A DNA stretch of 64,000 nt from JAYEHL01 sp041653935 (lineage in GTDB: Bacteria; Chloroflexota; Dehalococcoidia; E44-bin15): NCBI GenBank assembly GCA_041653935.1, contig JBAZEO010000002.1:62001-126000 (forward strand). Reading direction: 5' to 3'. Position 1 is the first letter of the stretch; each line of letters opens with the position of its first letter. The notes under the pieces were generated by a model that searched no databases, was not told the origin of the DNA, and saw only the letters and a list, made by a program, of their open reading frames with translations. A program made the translations under genes and the position numbers. Shown in pieces: positions 1-9,164 of this stretch.

Positions 1-1
1 C

Positions 2-724
2 GATATTGTTAACCTTACAAACACATCACATAGTAATACAGCGCCTGCATGGTCACCTGACGGCCATCAAATCGCTTTTGCGTCAAATCGAGACGACAAC
101 TGGGAAATATATACAATGAATGCCGATGGATCGAATCAGATTAATCTTACGAATAATTCAGCAAATGAATCTGACCCATGGTGGTCGCCCGATGGCAATA
201 AGATCGTTTTTGACTCCAATCAAGGCGGAAATTATGAAATCTACACAATGTCCTCAAATGGCTCCGGGGTTACACGCCTCACGAATAACTCCGCAGCAGA
301 TATCTTCCCTCGCTGGTCATCAGACGGCAGCAAAATCACGTTCTCTTCAAATCGTGACGGAGATAATGAAGTCTATATTATGGACACCGACGGCTCTAAC
401 CAGGTCAGATTAACAAACAGCCCCGGCAATGACATCGACGCCAGCATATCGCCTGATGGCGAAAAAATAGTCTTTATGTCTGATCGTACAGACGATTACG
501 AAATATATACAATGAACATTGACGGAACCGATGTTATCAATCTTACTGATAGCCCATCCTCATGGGATGACTATCCCAGCTGGTCACCTGACGGTAAGAA
601 GATTATTTTCTCCTCATATCGCAATGACAACTTCGATATATATACGATGGACGCGGATGGAAAGAACTTGACGAGATTAACTTATCAGTATCTTTTAGAG
701 GTTTACCCGCGCTGGACGCAATAG
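2..724 (+). CDS. TolB-like beta-propeller protein, 5' truncated
   Basis: The reading frame is open from the left window edge, so the N-terminus lies outside. The visible 240 residues are repeats of about 42 residues with the PD40/TolB signature WSPDGxKIxFxSNRDGxxEIY followed by an MxxDGSNxxxLTN segment. At least five blades are visible. Such repeats fold as a beta-propeller and usually sit in periplasmic or secreted proteins that bind other macromolecules. No catalytic domain is visible, and the protein ends directly after the last blade. Whether this is a secreted propeller, a TolB-related lipoprotein or the tail of a larger enzyme such as a prolyl peptidase cannot be decided without the missing start. 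A weak hairpin follows the stop at about 725-741. Confidence 0.85.
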   Translation, partial: DIVNLTNTSHSNTAPAWSPDGHQIAFASNRDDNWEIYTMNADGSNQINLTNNSANESDPWWSPDGNKIVFDSNQGGNYEIYTMSSNGSGVTRLTNNSAADIFPRWSSDGSKITFSSNRDGDNEVYIMDTDGSNQVRLTNSPGNDIDASISPDGEKIVFMSDRTDDYEIYTMNIDGTDVINLTDSPSSWDDYPSWSPDGKKIIFSSYRNDNFDIYTMDADGKNLTRLTYQYLLEVYPRWTQ

Positions 725-749
725 CCCAGCAATCTCCGCTGGTTATTCT

Positions 750-1742
750 TCATAGGGGTTTTAAATCGCCAATCAATTCAGCCATGGCCTTCGCAGGGCT
801 CAGTCCTTCGTAGAGGACACGGTAAATACGCTCGGTAATAGGCATCTCCACTCCAAGCTCCTTCGATATCTTCAATGCGACCGCAGTGGTAGGAACACCC
901 TCAACCGTACTTCCAATAGATTCAATCATCTCCTTCACCGAACGCCCGCGCGCTATACCCTCACCCAGCGTGTGATTCCGGCTAAGAGTGCTATCACACG
1001 TCGCCAGCAGATCGCCCAGCCCGGACAAGCCGAGGAACGTGAGTGGATCAGCTCCCATCGCCACTCCTAGACCAGCGATCTCGCTGAGACCGTGCGCCAT
1101 ATATGCAGCCTTGGCGTTATCGCCATAGCCCAGACCATCCACCATGCCGGCGCCAAGCGCCACGATGTTCTTCAACGCACCGCCCAATTCAACGCCGACG
1201 ACATCGTTGCTTGTATACACCTGGAATGACGGGGAATGCAATATGCGCTGAGCCGCCTCTGCCGCCTTTATATCGTAGGCCGCGACCACGCTCGCAGCGG
1301 GAAGACCCTTCGCAATCTCCTTAGACAGGTTCGGTCCGGAGAGGGCACACACGTACGGCTTGTATTTCGCGCCAAGCTCGTCGATGATTACCTCCGTCAT
1401 CCGTTTGGCGGAGTCCACCTCGAATCCCTTGGAGCCGCTGACTATTGGAGTCTTCAACGCGATATAGGGCTTCGCCTGCTGTATATTTCTGCGCATATCC
1501 TGCGATGGGACCGCGATTATGATAAGTGTCGCACCCCTCAACACCTCTTCGATGCCGCCGACCGGCACAAGCGACGGCGGGAAGCGCACACCGGGCAGCC
1601 TGTCTGCGTTCTCTCGCTCTGCCGCCAGCTTCTTCGCCTCCTCAGCTGTGAATCCCAGCAGCGCTACGTCTATGCCTTTCCTGGCCAGTATCACCGCAAG
1701 GGTCGTGCCCCAGCTTGTAGAACCGATAACGGCAACTTTCAT
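750..1742 (-). CDS. gpsA: Glycerol-3-phosphate dehydrogenase [NAD(P)+]
   Basis: The 330-residue protein has the normal length for GpsA. It opens with an NAD-binding Rossmann motif (GSTSWGTTLA) and carries the family signature ELGGALKNIVALGAGMVDGL with the catalytic lysine, followed by GYGDNAKAA. It reduces dihydroxyacetone phosphate to sn-glycerol 3-phosphate in the cytoplasm, the backbone precursor for phospholipids. Its start overlaps the plsY stop as ATGA, so the two consecutive steps of glycerolipid entry are translationally coupled. It is the last gene of the argF-der-plsY-gpsA minus-strand operon. Confidence 0.96.
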   Translation of the reverse strand: MKVAVIGSTSWGTTLAVILARKGIDVALLGFTAEEAKKLAAERENADRLPGVRFPPSLVPVGGIEEVLRGATLIIIAVPSQDMRRNIQQAKPYIALKTPIVSGSKGFEVDSAKRMTEVIIDELGAKYKPYVCALSGPNLSKEIAKGLPAASVVAAYDIKAAEAAQRILHSPSFQVYTSNDVVGVELGGALKNIVALGAGMVDGLGYGDNAKAAYMAHGLSEIAGLGVAMGADPLTFLGLSGLGDLLATCDSTLSRNHTLGEGIARGRSVKEMIESIGSTVEGVPTTAVALKISKELGVEMPITERIYRVLYEGLSPAKAMAELIGDLKPL

Positions 1743-2377
1743 TTCACTTTAACTTTCTGCCCGATCTTGGGCTCCGTTCTTGACAGCAGCCTCTTTATAT
1801 TGCCGCGATGGCGGAATATAACTATTGGGGCAACAACGAGAGCGAACGTCAGATAGGCGACGGGCTCCCAATCACTTACATAGGATATAACCATTGCCAC
1901 TACCAGCGCAATCGCAGCCATGATAGAGCCCAGAGATATATATCGAAATATCGCCACCATTAATAGAAATGTAGCCAGACATATCAGGCCCATCGGCCAG
2001 GAAACGACCATGATAGCGCCGAAAGCCGTAGCTATACCGCGCCCGCCCCTGAACCCGATGTAAACCGGCCAGCTGTGCCCAACCACAGCGGCAGCGCCCC
2101 CCGCCATCTGACCCCAGTACACCGTGCTGTCAGGCGCAGAATGGAAAATAGCCCATGCCAGAGCTACGGCCACGGCCCCCTTTAATACATCGAGGATTAA
2201 GACGATAAGACCAGCCTTGGCCCCCACGGTGCGCATCACGTTGGTCATGCCCATGCTTCCGCTGCCATATTCGCGGACATCGATACCGCGCAGTATCTTC
2301 CCGATTATAACGCCGAACGGTATCGCTCCCAGAAGATAGCCTATGATTATTATGCCGATGAATTGGGCGACGATCAT
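1739..2377 (-). CDS. plsY: Acyl-phosphate:glycerol-3-phosphate acyltransferase
   Basis: This 212-residue, very hydrophobic protein has the PlsY motifs: a first glycine-rich loop (REYGSGSMGMTNVMRTVG), the GHSWPVYIGFRGGRGIATA loop, and about five to six membrane segments. It transfers the acyl chain of acyl-phosphate to glycerol 3-phosphate at the inner membrane to make lysophosphatidic acid. It needs PlsX, which is not in this window. It overlaps der upstream and gpsA downstream by 4 bases each (ATGA), so substrate supply by GpsA and use by PlsY are genetically linked. The lysine-rich C-terminal tail is probably cytoplasmic. Confidence 0.95.
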   Translation of the reverse strand: MIVAQFIGIIIIGYLLGAIPFGVIIGKILRGIDVREYGSGSMGMTNVMRTVGAKAGLIVLILDVLKGAVAVALAWAIFHSAPDSTVYWGQMAGGAAAVVGHSWPVYIGFRGGRGIATAFGAIMVVSWPMGLICLATFLLMVAIFRYISLGSIMAAIALVVAMVISYVSDWEPVAYLTFALVVAPIVIFRHRGNIKRLLSRTEPKIGQKVKVK

Positions 2378-3687
2378 TGACCCCCCTTCTGTCTGAAGAC
2401 GAGTTTCAGCGGAGTGCCTCTGAAGCCGAAGTTCCGTCTCAGCTGATTCTCCAGATATCTCTCATACGAGAAATGCAGCAGCGACCTGTCGTTTATGGAG
2501 AATACGAACGTGGGCGGATTGATTTCCGCCTGGGTTACATAGGTGATATTAAGCTTCTTGCCCCTGGCCGACGGCGGAGAATGCGCGGCGATCATATCGC
2601 GGACAGCATTGTTCAGGTAAGCGGTAGGGATGCGCTTGAATCGCTCCTCGTAGACCTCCTTTGCCGCTTTAAGCACATTCTTGATCCCCGTGCCATGCAA
2701 TGCAGAGATAAAAACGATGGGCACATCAGGCAGAAACTTGATTTTACTGCGGATATCAGTAAGATACTGCCGCCTGTCGGCCGTCTCTTCGACCAGATCC
2801 CACTTATTAACGACAACGACCAGCCCTTTATAAGACTCACATGCAAAACCGGCGATATGCACATCCTGAGCCGCCAGCAAATCAGTAGCCTCGGTAACGA
2901 GGAGCGTAACATCGGAGCGCTCGATGGCTTGCGACGCCCTGTCCACGCTGTAGCGTTCGATGCCTCTGTCTATCTGTCCGCGCCGCCGTATGCCCGCCGT
3001 ATCGATTATCAATATGCGTTCGCCGTCTTTCTCGAATATCGTATCGATAGCATCCCTGGTCGTCCCCGGCTTATCCGATACGATGACGCGCTCTTTCCCG
3101 AGGATAGCGTTCAGCAGCATCGATTTCCCGACATTAGGCCGGCCTACGATAGCGATTTTCATGATATCCGGCTCTTGCTCTAAATGAAATTCAGGCACTT
3201 GCTGAGCAACTTTATCCAGCAATTCGGAGACGCCTTTACCATGATATGCGCTGATCGGAACGGGGTCCCCCAGGGCAAGCTCGTAAAACTGGGATGAGCC
3301 ATAGCCCCGTTGTTCGTTATCGGCTTTGTTCGCGGCCAGAACCAGGGGCTTGCCGCTGCGCCGCAGCAGCTCTGCTACCTCTTTATCCAGCACCGTGATG
3401 CCGTCTAACACATCCAAAACGAAAACTATAACATCAGCCTCGTCGATAGCAGTTATCACCTGGTGTTTTATCAGATGTTCAATACCAGTTGAAGGATCAA
3501 CCAGAAGCCCGCCGGTATCGACAATAGAAAAAGTTTTATCATTCCAGGAAATGTCGGCGTAGATCCGATCGCGGGTGGTGCCAGGCTCATCCTCAATAAT
3601 GGCTACCCGCTTGCCCACTAATCGGTTGAACAGTGTGGACTTGCCTACGTTGGGCCGTCCTATAATGGCTACTATAGGCTTGGTCAT
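2374..3687 (-). CDS. der: Ribosome biogenesis GTPase Der (EngA)
   Basis: The 437-residue protein contains two consecutive GTPase domains, the diagnostic arrangement of Der. The first G1 motif GRPNVGKST is at residues 10-18 and a second GRPNVGKSM is near residue 181. Both domains carry GTTRD and DTAG/DTGG motifs and NKxD-type specificity motifs (NKAD, NKWD). A C-terminal KH-like domain follows and ends in a basic FRQKGGQ tail. Der acts in assembly of the 50S ribosomal subunit. The start overlaps the argF stop and the stop overlaps plsY, each by ATGA, so expression should be coupled through the operon. Confidence 0.97.
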   Translation of the reverse strand: MTKPIVAIIGRPNVGKSTLFNRLVGKRVAIIEDEPGTTRDRIYADISWNDKTFSIVDTGGLLVDPSTGIEHLIKHQVITAIDEADVIVFVLDVLDGITVLDKEVAELLRRSGKPLVLAANKADNEQRGYGSSQFYELALGDPVPISAYHGKGVSELLDKVAQQVPEFHLEQEPDIMKIAIVGRPNVGKSMLLNAILGKERVIVSDKPGTTRDAIDTIFEKDGERILIIDTAGIRRRGQIDRGIERYSVDRASQAIERSDVTLLVTEATDLLAAQDVHIAGFACESYKGLVVVVNKWDLVEETADRRQYLTDIRSKIKFLPDVPIVFISALHGTGIKNVLKAAKEVYEERFKRIPTAYLNNAVRDMIAAHSPPSARGKKLNITYVTQAEINPPTFVFSINDRSLLHFSYERYLENQLRRNFGFRGTPLKLVFRQKGGQ

Positions 3688-4577
3688 TTCATCAGCTTTA
3701 CTAGGATTGCTTTCTGCATGTGGAGGCGGTTCTCCGCCTGATCGAAGACTACAGACTGCGGCTTCCTCAGCATCCCGTCGGCGACCTCTTCGCCGTAGTG
3801 CGCCGGAAGCGGGTGCATGAAGATGACGTCCTTCTTGGCCGCGGATATCAATTTGGTGTTCACCTGATAGCCGGCGAAGGCCTTGCGGCGCTTAGCCGAC
3901 TCAGCCTCCTGCCCCATGCTGGTCCATACGTCCGTATAAATCACATCGGCGCCCTGAACCGCCTTCTTAGGATCGTCAGTTATCACGATACGACCATTCT
4001 TCTCTCTAGCCTTGAGCATGATATCATCAGTTGGAGTATATCCCGCGGGACAGGCGATACGGAACTCCATCCCCATAATGGCACAGGCCAGGAGCAGACT
4101 ATTGGCGCAGTTATTCGCATCGCCGATATAAGCGACGTTGATCCCTTTAAGCGTTCCCTTCTTCTCGTAAATCGTCTGCAGGTCGGCGAGTATCTGGCAC
4201 GGGTGTTCCTCATCCGACAGGCCGTTGATTACAGGCACCGTTGCATGTTTGGCAAGCTGAACTATGCTGTCGTGCGAGAAGGTGCGAGCCATGATGCCAT
4301 GCACATAGCGCGACAACACCGCCGCGACGTCATCAACCGGCTCGCGCTTCCCCAGCCCGATCTCGGCAGGAGAGAGATATATCGAATGCCCGCCCAGCTC
4401 GAACATGCCCACATCGAAGCTGACGCGTGTGCGCAGCGACGGCTTCTCAAAGATCATCGCCAGCGTCTTGCCCGCAAGCTGCTTGCCGATGCGCTTGCGT
4501 TTAAGCTCAACGGCGCTCTCTATCAGCCCCTGTATGTCTTTGGACGATAAATCAGCTATAGATATTAAATCTTTCAT
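3684..4577 (-). CDS. argF: Ornithine carbamoyltransferase
   Basis: The 297-residue protein has the carbamoyl-phosphate loop FEKPSLRTRVSF, the HPCQ motif, and the ornithine-loop region DVWTSMGQEAE that separates it from aspartate carbamoyltransferase. It makes citrulline from ornithine and carbamoyl phosphate in arginine synthesis. The usual HCLP catalytic motif is read here as HPLPAHYGEE, with proline in place of the cysteine, a variant shared with the ATCase-like HPLP form. The SMG loop still supports OTC. It is the first gene of the operon. The upstream sequence has a TATACT -10-like box and an AGGAAG ribosome site before the ATG. No other arginine genes are nearby. Confidence 0.93.
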   Translation of the reverse strand: MKDLISIADLSSKDIQGLIESAVELKRKRIGKQLAGKTLAMIFEKPSLRTRVSFDVGMFELGGHSIYLSPAEIGLGKREPVDDVAAVLSRYVHGIMARTFSHDSIVQLAKHATVPVINGLSDEEHPCQILADLQTIYEKKGTLKGINVAYIGDANNCANSLLLACAIMGMEFRIACPAGYTPTDDIMLKAREKNGRIVITDDPKKAVQGADVIYTDVWTSMGQEAESAKRRKAFAGYQVNTKLISAAKKDVIFMHPLPAHYGEEVADGMLRKPQSVVFDQAENRLHMQKAILVKLMK

Positions 4578-4682
4578 ATCACGCTTCCTAGAATGGGACT
4601 AGTATATCATATTTGAATTCAAAACTAGAACAATCGAAAAGCGGTGGGCCGAGCCCACCCCACGAGGACTCAGCCCTTAATT

Positions 4683-5303
4683 TTAGTCTTTCGGCTCACT
4701 CTCCGTACCGCCAATTTCTTTCCGTTCATAGTGGTATTGTAAAAGCAGTATGGCAATAACTAGCCCCAGACCATTGGCGATGATCATTGCAGGAATGGCT
4801 TCTTTAGTAGCATCTAAAGCAGCATCCAGCGGACGTGCAATCATCCATACGAGCATCGCATGTAAGGTTTCTACTCCAAGAACCAGTAAGACACCCTGGT
4901 AGATATTGATCAGGCGGCCTTTTCTGGAATGGTACACCATGCCGCAGATAAGTCCGGCACATATAGTAGCCAATCCACAGGGGATTGCGGTAAATCCCCC
5001 GTAGAAAAACCGGTGCACCCCGCCGATTAAGCCTGCCCCGAGACCCACCCAAGGTCCGCCGATCAGCCCGGCTACCATCGGGCCGAAATCCCTGACATTG
5101 CTGAAAGCGCCTGAGGGCAATTCGAATCCGATATAGGTGCCGAATATAGAAAACGCGCCGAAGAGTAAGATAATAACGCTTTTATCCACCTTGGTCGCAC
5201 GTTTCTGTATCATCCTGCGGGTGATATCAAGCCTTGACATGATTTCCATAAAAACAAAGATGAAGATTTCGGTTTCTGAAAACAGATATAAAAGTCCGTG
5301 CAA
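4683..5303 (-). CDS. Stand-alone LytS-type 5TM receptor domain protein
   Basis: The 206 residues match the transmembrane sensor domain of LytS-type kinases (5TMR-LYT). After a hydrophobic N-terminus comes the signature SNVRDFGPMVAGLIGGP, then AGLIGGVHRFFYGGFTAIPC, then further membrane segments. The chain stops soon after the last helix at a charged tail (KEIGGTESEPKD). No histidine kinase, GGDEF or other output domain follows. The start appears to be TTG at 5303, because the N-terminal hydrophobic helix belongs to the family; an internal ATG at 5249 is the alternative. In other bacteria this domain senses membrane or cell-wall state in front of an output domain. Here the partner, if any, must be separate. 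Confidence 0.85.
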   Translation of the reverse strand: MHGLLYLFSETEIFIFVFMEIMSRLDITRRMIQKRATKVDKSVIILLFGAFSIFGTYIGFELPSGAFSNVRDFGPMVAGLIGGPWVGLGAGLIGGVHRFFYGGFTAIPCGLATICAGLICGMVYHSRKGRLINIYQGVLLVLGVETLHAMLVWMIARPLDAALDATKEAIPAMIIANGLGLVIAILLLQYHYERKEIGGTESEPKD

Positions 5304-5401
5304 AGTATCTACCTCGACATCATAGTAATAAAGGTGGGTATAGTTTAAATTGGTAGCGACTTTTTGTCAAAGTAACGACTGTAAGAACAATTCTAAATTG
5401 A

Positions 5402-5431
5402 TTGCTATAACTCATCTCATCGACTTATAAT
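5402..5431 (+). promoter_or_regulatory. Putative promoter of polA (leaderless)
   Basis: TTGCTA at 5402 and a consensus TATAAT at 5426 are separated by 18 bases. Transcription would begin at about 5438, only a few bases before the polA ATG at 5441. No ribosome-binding site precedes that ATG, so the message looks leaderless. Confidence 0.55.
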
Positions 5432-5440
5432 GAATCCGCA

Positions 5441-8170
5441 ATGGCAGAACAGAAAAAACAGCTACTCGTCCTCTTCGACGGCAACGCCCTGATCCACCGC
5501 GCCTTCCACGCACTGCCGCCATTTTCAGTGAGGAAGACGGGCGAGGCCACGGGCGCCGTCTACGGCTTTGCTAACATGGTGCTCAAGGTGCTCGGCGAGC
5601 TGAAGCCGGCCTGCTGCGCCGTGGCCTTCGACTATCCCGCTAAGACATTCAGACATAAAGAATATCCCGAATACAAGGCTCACCGTCCGCCGGCGCCGGA
5701 GGAGCTTAAGAGCCAGTTCAAGCGGGTAAGACAGCTGGTCGACGCGTTCAACATCCCCAGCATAGAGCTGGAGGGGTTCGAGGCCGATGACATACTGGGC
5801 ACGCTGGCGCGCCAGGCGGTGGAAAAGGGCATCGACACGATAATCGTCACCGGGGACATGGACACGCTGCAGCTCGTCTCTCCGCACGTGAAGGTGCTCA
5901 CGCCCAAACCGGGCAAGCCGTTCAGCGACACGATACTCTACGACGAGGAGAAGGTAGTTGAGCGGTACGGCCTCTCACCCGCGCAGGTCGCCGATTTCAA
6001 AGGACTCAAGGGAGACCCTTCCGATAATATAGCCGGCGTGCACGGCATCGGCGAGAAGACCGCGACCAAGCTTCTGCAGCAATTCAAGACCATCGAAGGC
6101 ATATACGAACATATAGATGAGGTCGATACGGCGAAGGCCAAGAAAGCCCTGATCGAGGGGGAGGAGGACGCGCACCGCAGCAAGCGGCTGACCACCATAG
6201 TCACCGACGCGCCCGTCAAGCTCGATCTCGACGCCTGCGCCAGGACCGATTTCGACCGCGCCAAGCTGATAGACCTCTTCCGCGAGCTGGAGTTCACCAA
6301 GCTCATGTCCAAGCTGGACGAGATCGGGATGTCAAAACAGGAGACGCGACCCGAAACGCAGGCAGCCTGCTCCGATTATTGCGTCGTCGATACGGACGAA
6401 TCCCTGGGCGAGCTTATCGCGACCCTGAGCAAAGCCGCATCGTTCGCTGTCGATCTGGAGACCACCAGCCTGGATCCGCTGTTCGCCAGCATCGTCGGTC
6501 TGTCATTCTGCATCGAGGAAGGTAAAGCATATTACGTACCGGTGGGTCACCGCACGGGGACACAGTTACCTTTCGATAAAGTGAGCGAACGGCTGAGGCC
6601 GGTGCTCGCAGATGCGAAGAGGGCCAAGGTCACTCATAACGGCAAATACGACTCGACCGTGCTTATAGAGAACGGCATCGATATAGACAACCTGGCCTTT
6701 GACACCATGATCGCGGCATACCTCCTAGGAGAAAAATCTCTAGGCCTCAAGGCGCTGGCCTTTAATCGATTGGGACTGGAGATGACGCCGATCACCACCT
6801 TAATAGGCAAAGGAGCCAAACAGCAGACGTTCGATTACGTTGCCGTATCCGACGCCACCCGCTACTCCTGCGCCGACGCCGATATGACCCTGCGGCTGGC
6901 GCATATATTCGAAAAGGAGCTTAAAGAGCAGGGGCTCTGGAAGCTGTTCAACGATGTCGAGATGCCGCTCGTGCCCATCCTGCGCGAGATGGAGCGCGCC
7001 GGCATAGCGCTCGACGTGGAATCGCTCGGCGCCATGTCACAGAGCCTGGGGGAGCGCATGAGCGCCATCGAGGCCGAGGTATATCAACTCGCAGGACAAC
7101 AATTCAATATAAACTCACCGCAGCAGATGGGAATGATCTTATTCGAAAAGCTCGGATTGCCCAGCAGCAAGAAGACCAAGAGCGGCTACTCCACTGACGC
7201 TTCGATTCTGGAGGGGCTCAAGGGAGTCCATCCCATCGTCGAGCTGCTCTTAGAGTACCGCCAGCTCTCCAAGCTGAAATCGACCTATGCCGATGCCCTA
7301 CCCGCGCTGATAAACCCGAAGACCGGCAGGATACACACAGACTTCAATCAAACGGGCACAACGACGGGGCGGCTGTCATCATCCGACCCCAACCTGCAGA
7401 ACATACCGATAAAAGGCGAGCTGGGTTTGCAGGTAAGGAAGGCCTTCATCGCCGGCGCGGGCTGCGTGCTGCTCAGCGGCGACTATTCCCAGATCGACCT
7501 GCGCGTGCTGGCGCACCTGTCGCAGGACCCGCAGCTCCTCGATGCCTTCCGCAGGGGCGAAGATATCCATCGCGCCACTGCCGCCCAAATATTTAACATA
7601 CCGCCATCCGATGTGACACCTGATAAGCGCAGGGTAGCCAAGACGGTAAATTTCGGCGTTATCTACGGCATGAGCGGCTACGGGCTGGAACAGGCCACCG
7701 ACCTGTCGCGCTCCGATGCTTCACAGTTCATCAAGACCTATTTCGACAAATACAAAGGCGTCGCCGATTACCTGGAATCGACCAAGCAGCAGGCGCGCCA
7801 GCGGGGATATGTGGAAACGATGCTTGGCCGCAGGCGTTACATACCCGATATAAACAATTCCAACGGGCAGATACGCATGGCAGCCGAGCGCATGGCCATA
7901 AACATGCCGATACAGGGCACGGCCGCCGACATCACCAAGCTGGCGATGATAATGGTGCAGCGCGAGATGGAGAGGCGAGGCCTGGGGCCGGAAGGCAGCG
8001 GCTGCCGCATGCTGCTGCAGGTGCACGACGAGCTCGTGTTCGAGGTTCCGGTCGACGCCATCGACGAAATGAAGCAGCTCGTGCTGGAGATCATGCCTAA
8101 AGCCTTAAAGCTGGACGTCCCTCTTGTCGCCGATGTAAAGATCGGAGCGAACTGGGGAGAGATGGAGTAG
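5441..8170 (+). CDS. polA: DNA polymerase I
   Basis: The 909-residue protein has all three domains of a complete Pol I. The N-terminal 290 residues form the 5'-3' flap nuclease, including the helix-hairpin-helix stretch GLKGDPSDNIAGVHGIGEKT. The 3'-5' exonuclease domain is intact, with D338 and E340 in VDLETTSLD, the HNGKYD motif and YSCADAD, so proofreading is likely active. The polymerase domain has motif A DYSQIDLR (D681), the O helix RRVAKTVNFGVIYG (R730, K734, F738) and motif C VHDE (D863). It fills gaps in replication and repair and removes RNA primers. No ribosome site precedes the ATG. Confidence 0.98.
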   Translation: MAEQKKQLLVLFDGNALIHRAFHALPPFSVRKTGEATGAVYGFANMVLKVLGELKPACCAVAFDYPAKTFRHKEYPEYKAHRPPAPEELKSQFKRVRQLVDAFNIPSIELEGFEADDILGTLARQAVEKGIDTIIVTGDMDTLQLVSPHVKVLTPKPGKPFSDTILYDEEKVVERYGLSPAQVADFKGLKGDPSDNIAGVHGIGEKTATKLLQQFKTIEGIYEHIDEVDTAKAKKALIEGEEDAHRSKRLTTIVTDAPVKLDLDACARTDFDRAKLIDLFRELEFTKLMSKLDEIGMSKQETRPETQAACSDYCVVDTDESLGELIATLSKAASFAVDLETTSLDPLFASIVGLSFCIEEGKAYYVPVGHRTGTQLPFDKVSERLRPVLADAKRAKVTHNGKYDSTVLIENGIDIDNLAFDTMIAAYLLGEKSLGLKALAFNRLGLEMTPITTLIGKGAKQQTFDYVAVSDATRYSCADADMTLRLAHIFEKELKEQGLWKLFNDVEMPLVPILREMERAGIALDVESLGAMSQSLGERMSAIEAEVYQLAGQQFNINSPQQMGMILFEKLGLPSSKKTKSGYSTDASILEGLKGVHPIVELLLEYRQLSKLKSTYADALPALINPKTGRIHTDFNQTGTTTGRLSSSDPNLQNIPIKGELGLQVRKAFIAGAGCVLLSGDYSQIDLRVLAHLSQDPQLLDAFRRGEDIHRATAAQIFNIPPSDVTPDKRRVAKTVNFGVIYGMSGYGLEQATDLSRSDASQFIKTYFDKYKGVADYLESTKQQARQRGYVETMLGRRRYIPDINNSNGQIRMAAERMAINMPIQGTAADITKLAMIMVQREMERRGLGPEGSGCRMLLQVHDELVFEVPVDAIDEMKQLVLEIMPKALKLDVPLVADVKIGANWGEME

Positions 8171-8177
8171 GGCACAA

Positions 8178-8238
8178 ACTCACCCTAACCCTCTCTTTGA
8201 TAAAGATGGGGAAGCAATACATCCGAGGGGGCGTTCGA
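8178..8238 (+). repeat. Intergenic repeat, family 2 (partial copy)
   Basis: This stretch (CTCACCCTAACCCTCTCTTT ... GGGGGCGTTCGA) is a degenerate copy of an element also found near 36921, 41829, 43581, 46240 and 48113. The shared core is a C/T-rich arm, a short loop and a G/A-rich arm, ending in GGGGGCGTTCG. Confidence 0.7.
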
Positions 8239-8243
8239 TATAA

Positions 8244-8310
8244 GTAGGGGCGAATAATTATTCGCCCCTACAAAACGTTCTTATGTGGGGGCAACCCCCT
8301 GTGGTTGCCC
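8244..8310 (+). repeat. Palindrome plus hairpin pair, family 3
   Basis: Positions 8244-8271 form a perfect 28-base palindrome (arm GTAGGGGCGAATAA). It is followed at 8289-8310 by the hairpin GGGCAACC-CCCTGT-GGTTGCCC. The same pair in reverse order occurs at 32732-32787 with a different stem but the identical loop. The hairpin ends 23 bases before the mutM start. Confidence 0.8.
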
Positions 8311-8333
8311 AGGAAATCACGGAGTTAAACGAT

Positions 8334-9152
8334 ATGCCAGAGCTTCCCGAAGTTGAAACAATAAAGCGAGATCTCGAAACCGAAATAGTCGGATTATGCT
8401 TCACCGGCGCGACGCTGCATTGGCCGAAAATGCTGCAAAATTTGACTCCAGAGGCTTTTACCCGCCGTCTGATATCCCAGTGTATAGAAGGAATAAAAAG
8501 GCGTGGCAAATATCTCATTTTCCAGCTTTCGAACGGAGATGCCCTCATTTTGCACCTGCGGATGAGCGGCTCACTGCGTATGGACCCCGCTTGCAGCGAC
8601 GATCCTTATATCAGGGCTGTTTTCTGTTTCGATAATGGAGCGAAGCTGTATTTCCGCGACCCGCGCAAGTTCGGCATGATATGGCTTGTCGAGGATGCAG
8701 AGCTGGTCGTAGGCAAGCTCGGCCCCGAACCTTTGGACCCAGCGTTCACAGCAAAAGGATTACAATCGATCTTGAAAAAACATACGGCCCCTATTAAAGC
8801 CGTCCTTTGCGATCAAACCGTCATCGCGGGCGTCGGCAACATGTATGCTGACGAAGCCCTGTTCGAAGCCAGGATACATCCTGAGAGAAAAGCAAACAGC
8901 CTATCGCAGGACGAAATAAGACGACTGCACCATGCCATTTCTGAAGTTCTTAAGAAAGCTATTGAAAAAGGCGGCGCCAGCATCAGCGATTACCGGCGGC
9001 CTGACGGAAAATCCGGCGAGGCGCAGTTTGTTTTCAAGGTAGCGCACCAATTAGGGAAGAAATGTGACAGGTGCAACACAGCTATTGAGCGTATTCCAAT
9101 ACACAAACGTGGCAGTTATTTCTGCCCCAAATGTCAGAAGAAAATTAATTAA
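8334..9152 (+). CDS. mutM: Formamidopyrimidine-DNA glycosylase
   Basis: The start is placed at the ATG at 8334 because the catalytic residue must be the proline after the processed methionine (MPELPEVE), and GGAG lies nine bases upstream. A longer frame from 8283 would bury this proline and run through a hairpin repeat. The 272-residue enzyme removes 8-oxoguanine and formamidopyrimidines and nicks the resulting site. Pro2 and Glu3 are the catalytic pair. The C-terminus carries the H2TH region and a complete zinc finger, CDRC then CPKC with 16 residues between them. It follows polA, so two repair genes are adjacent. Confidence 0.96.
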   Translation: MPELPEVETIKRDLETEIVGLCFTGATLHWPKMLQNLTPEAFTRRLISQCIEGIKRRGKYLIFQLSNGDALILHLRMSGSLRMDPACSDDPYIRAVFCFDNGAKLYFRDPRKFGMIWLVEDAELVVGKLGPEPLDPAFTAKGLQSILKKHTAPIKAVLCDQTVIAGVGNMYADEALFEARIHPERKANSLSQDEIRRLHHAISEVLKKAIEKGGASISDYRRPDGKSGEAQFVFKVAHQLGKKCDRCNTAIERIPIHKRGSYFCPKCQKKIN

Positions 9153-9164
9153 AATTGCGTAAAA

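Noticed and set aside
1236..1856. Long plus-strand frame of 206 codons
   Set aside because: It runs antisense to gpsA and plsY, which have clear family motifs; no ribosome site or known motif.
2377..3183. Plus-strand frame of 268 codons
   Set aside because: It is antisense to der, whose two GTPase domains are unmistakable.
3720..4550. Plus-strand frame of 276 codons
   Set aside because: It is antisense to argF and has no recognisable domain.
8283..8333. N-terminal extension of MutM
   Set aside because: It would place 17 residues before the catalytic Pro2 and is made of a hairpin repeat.
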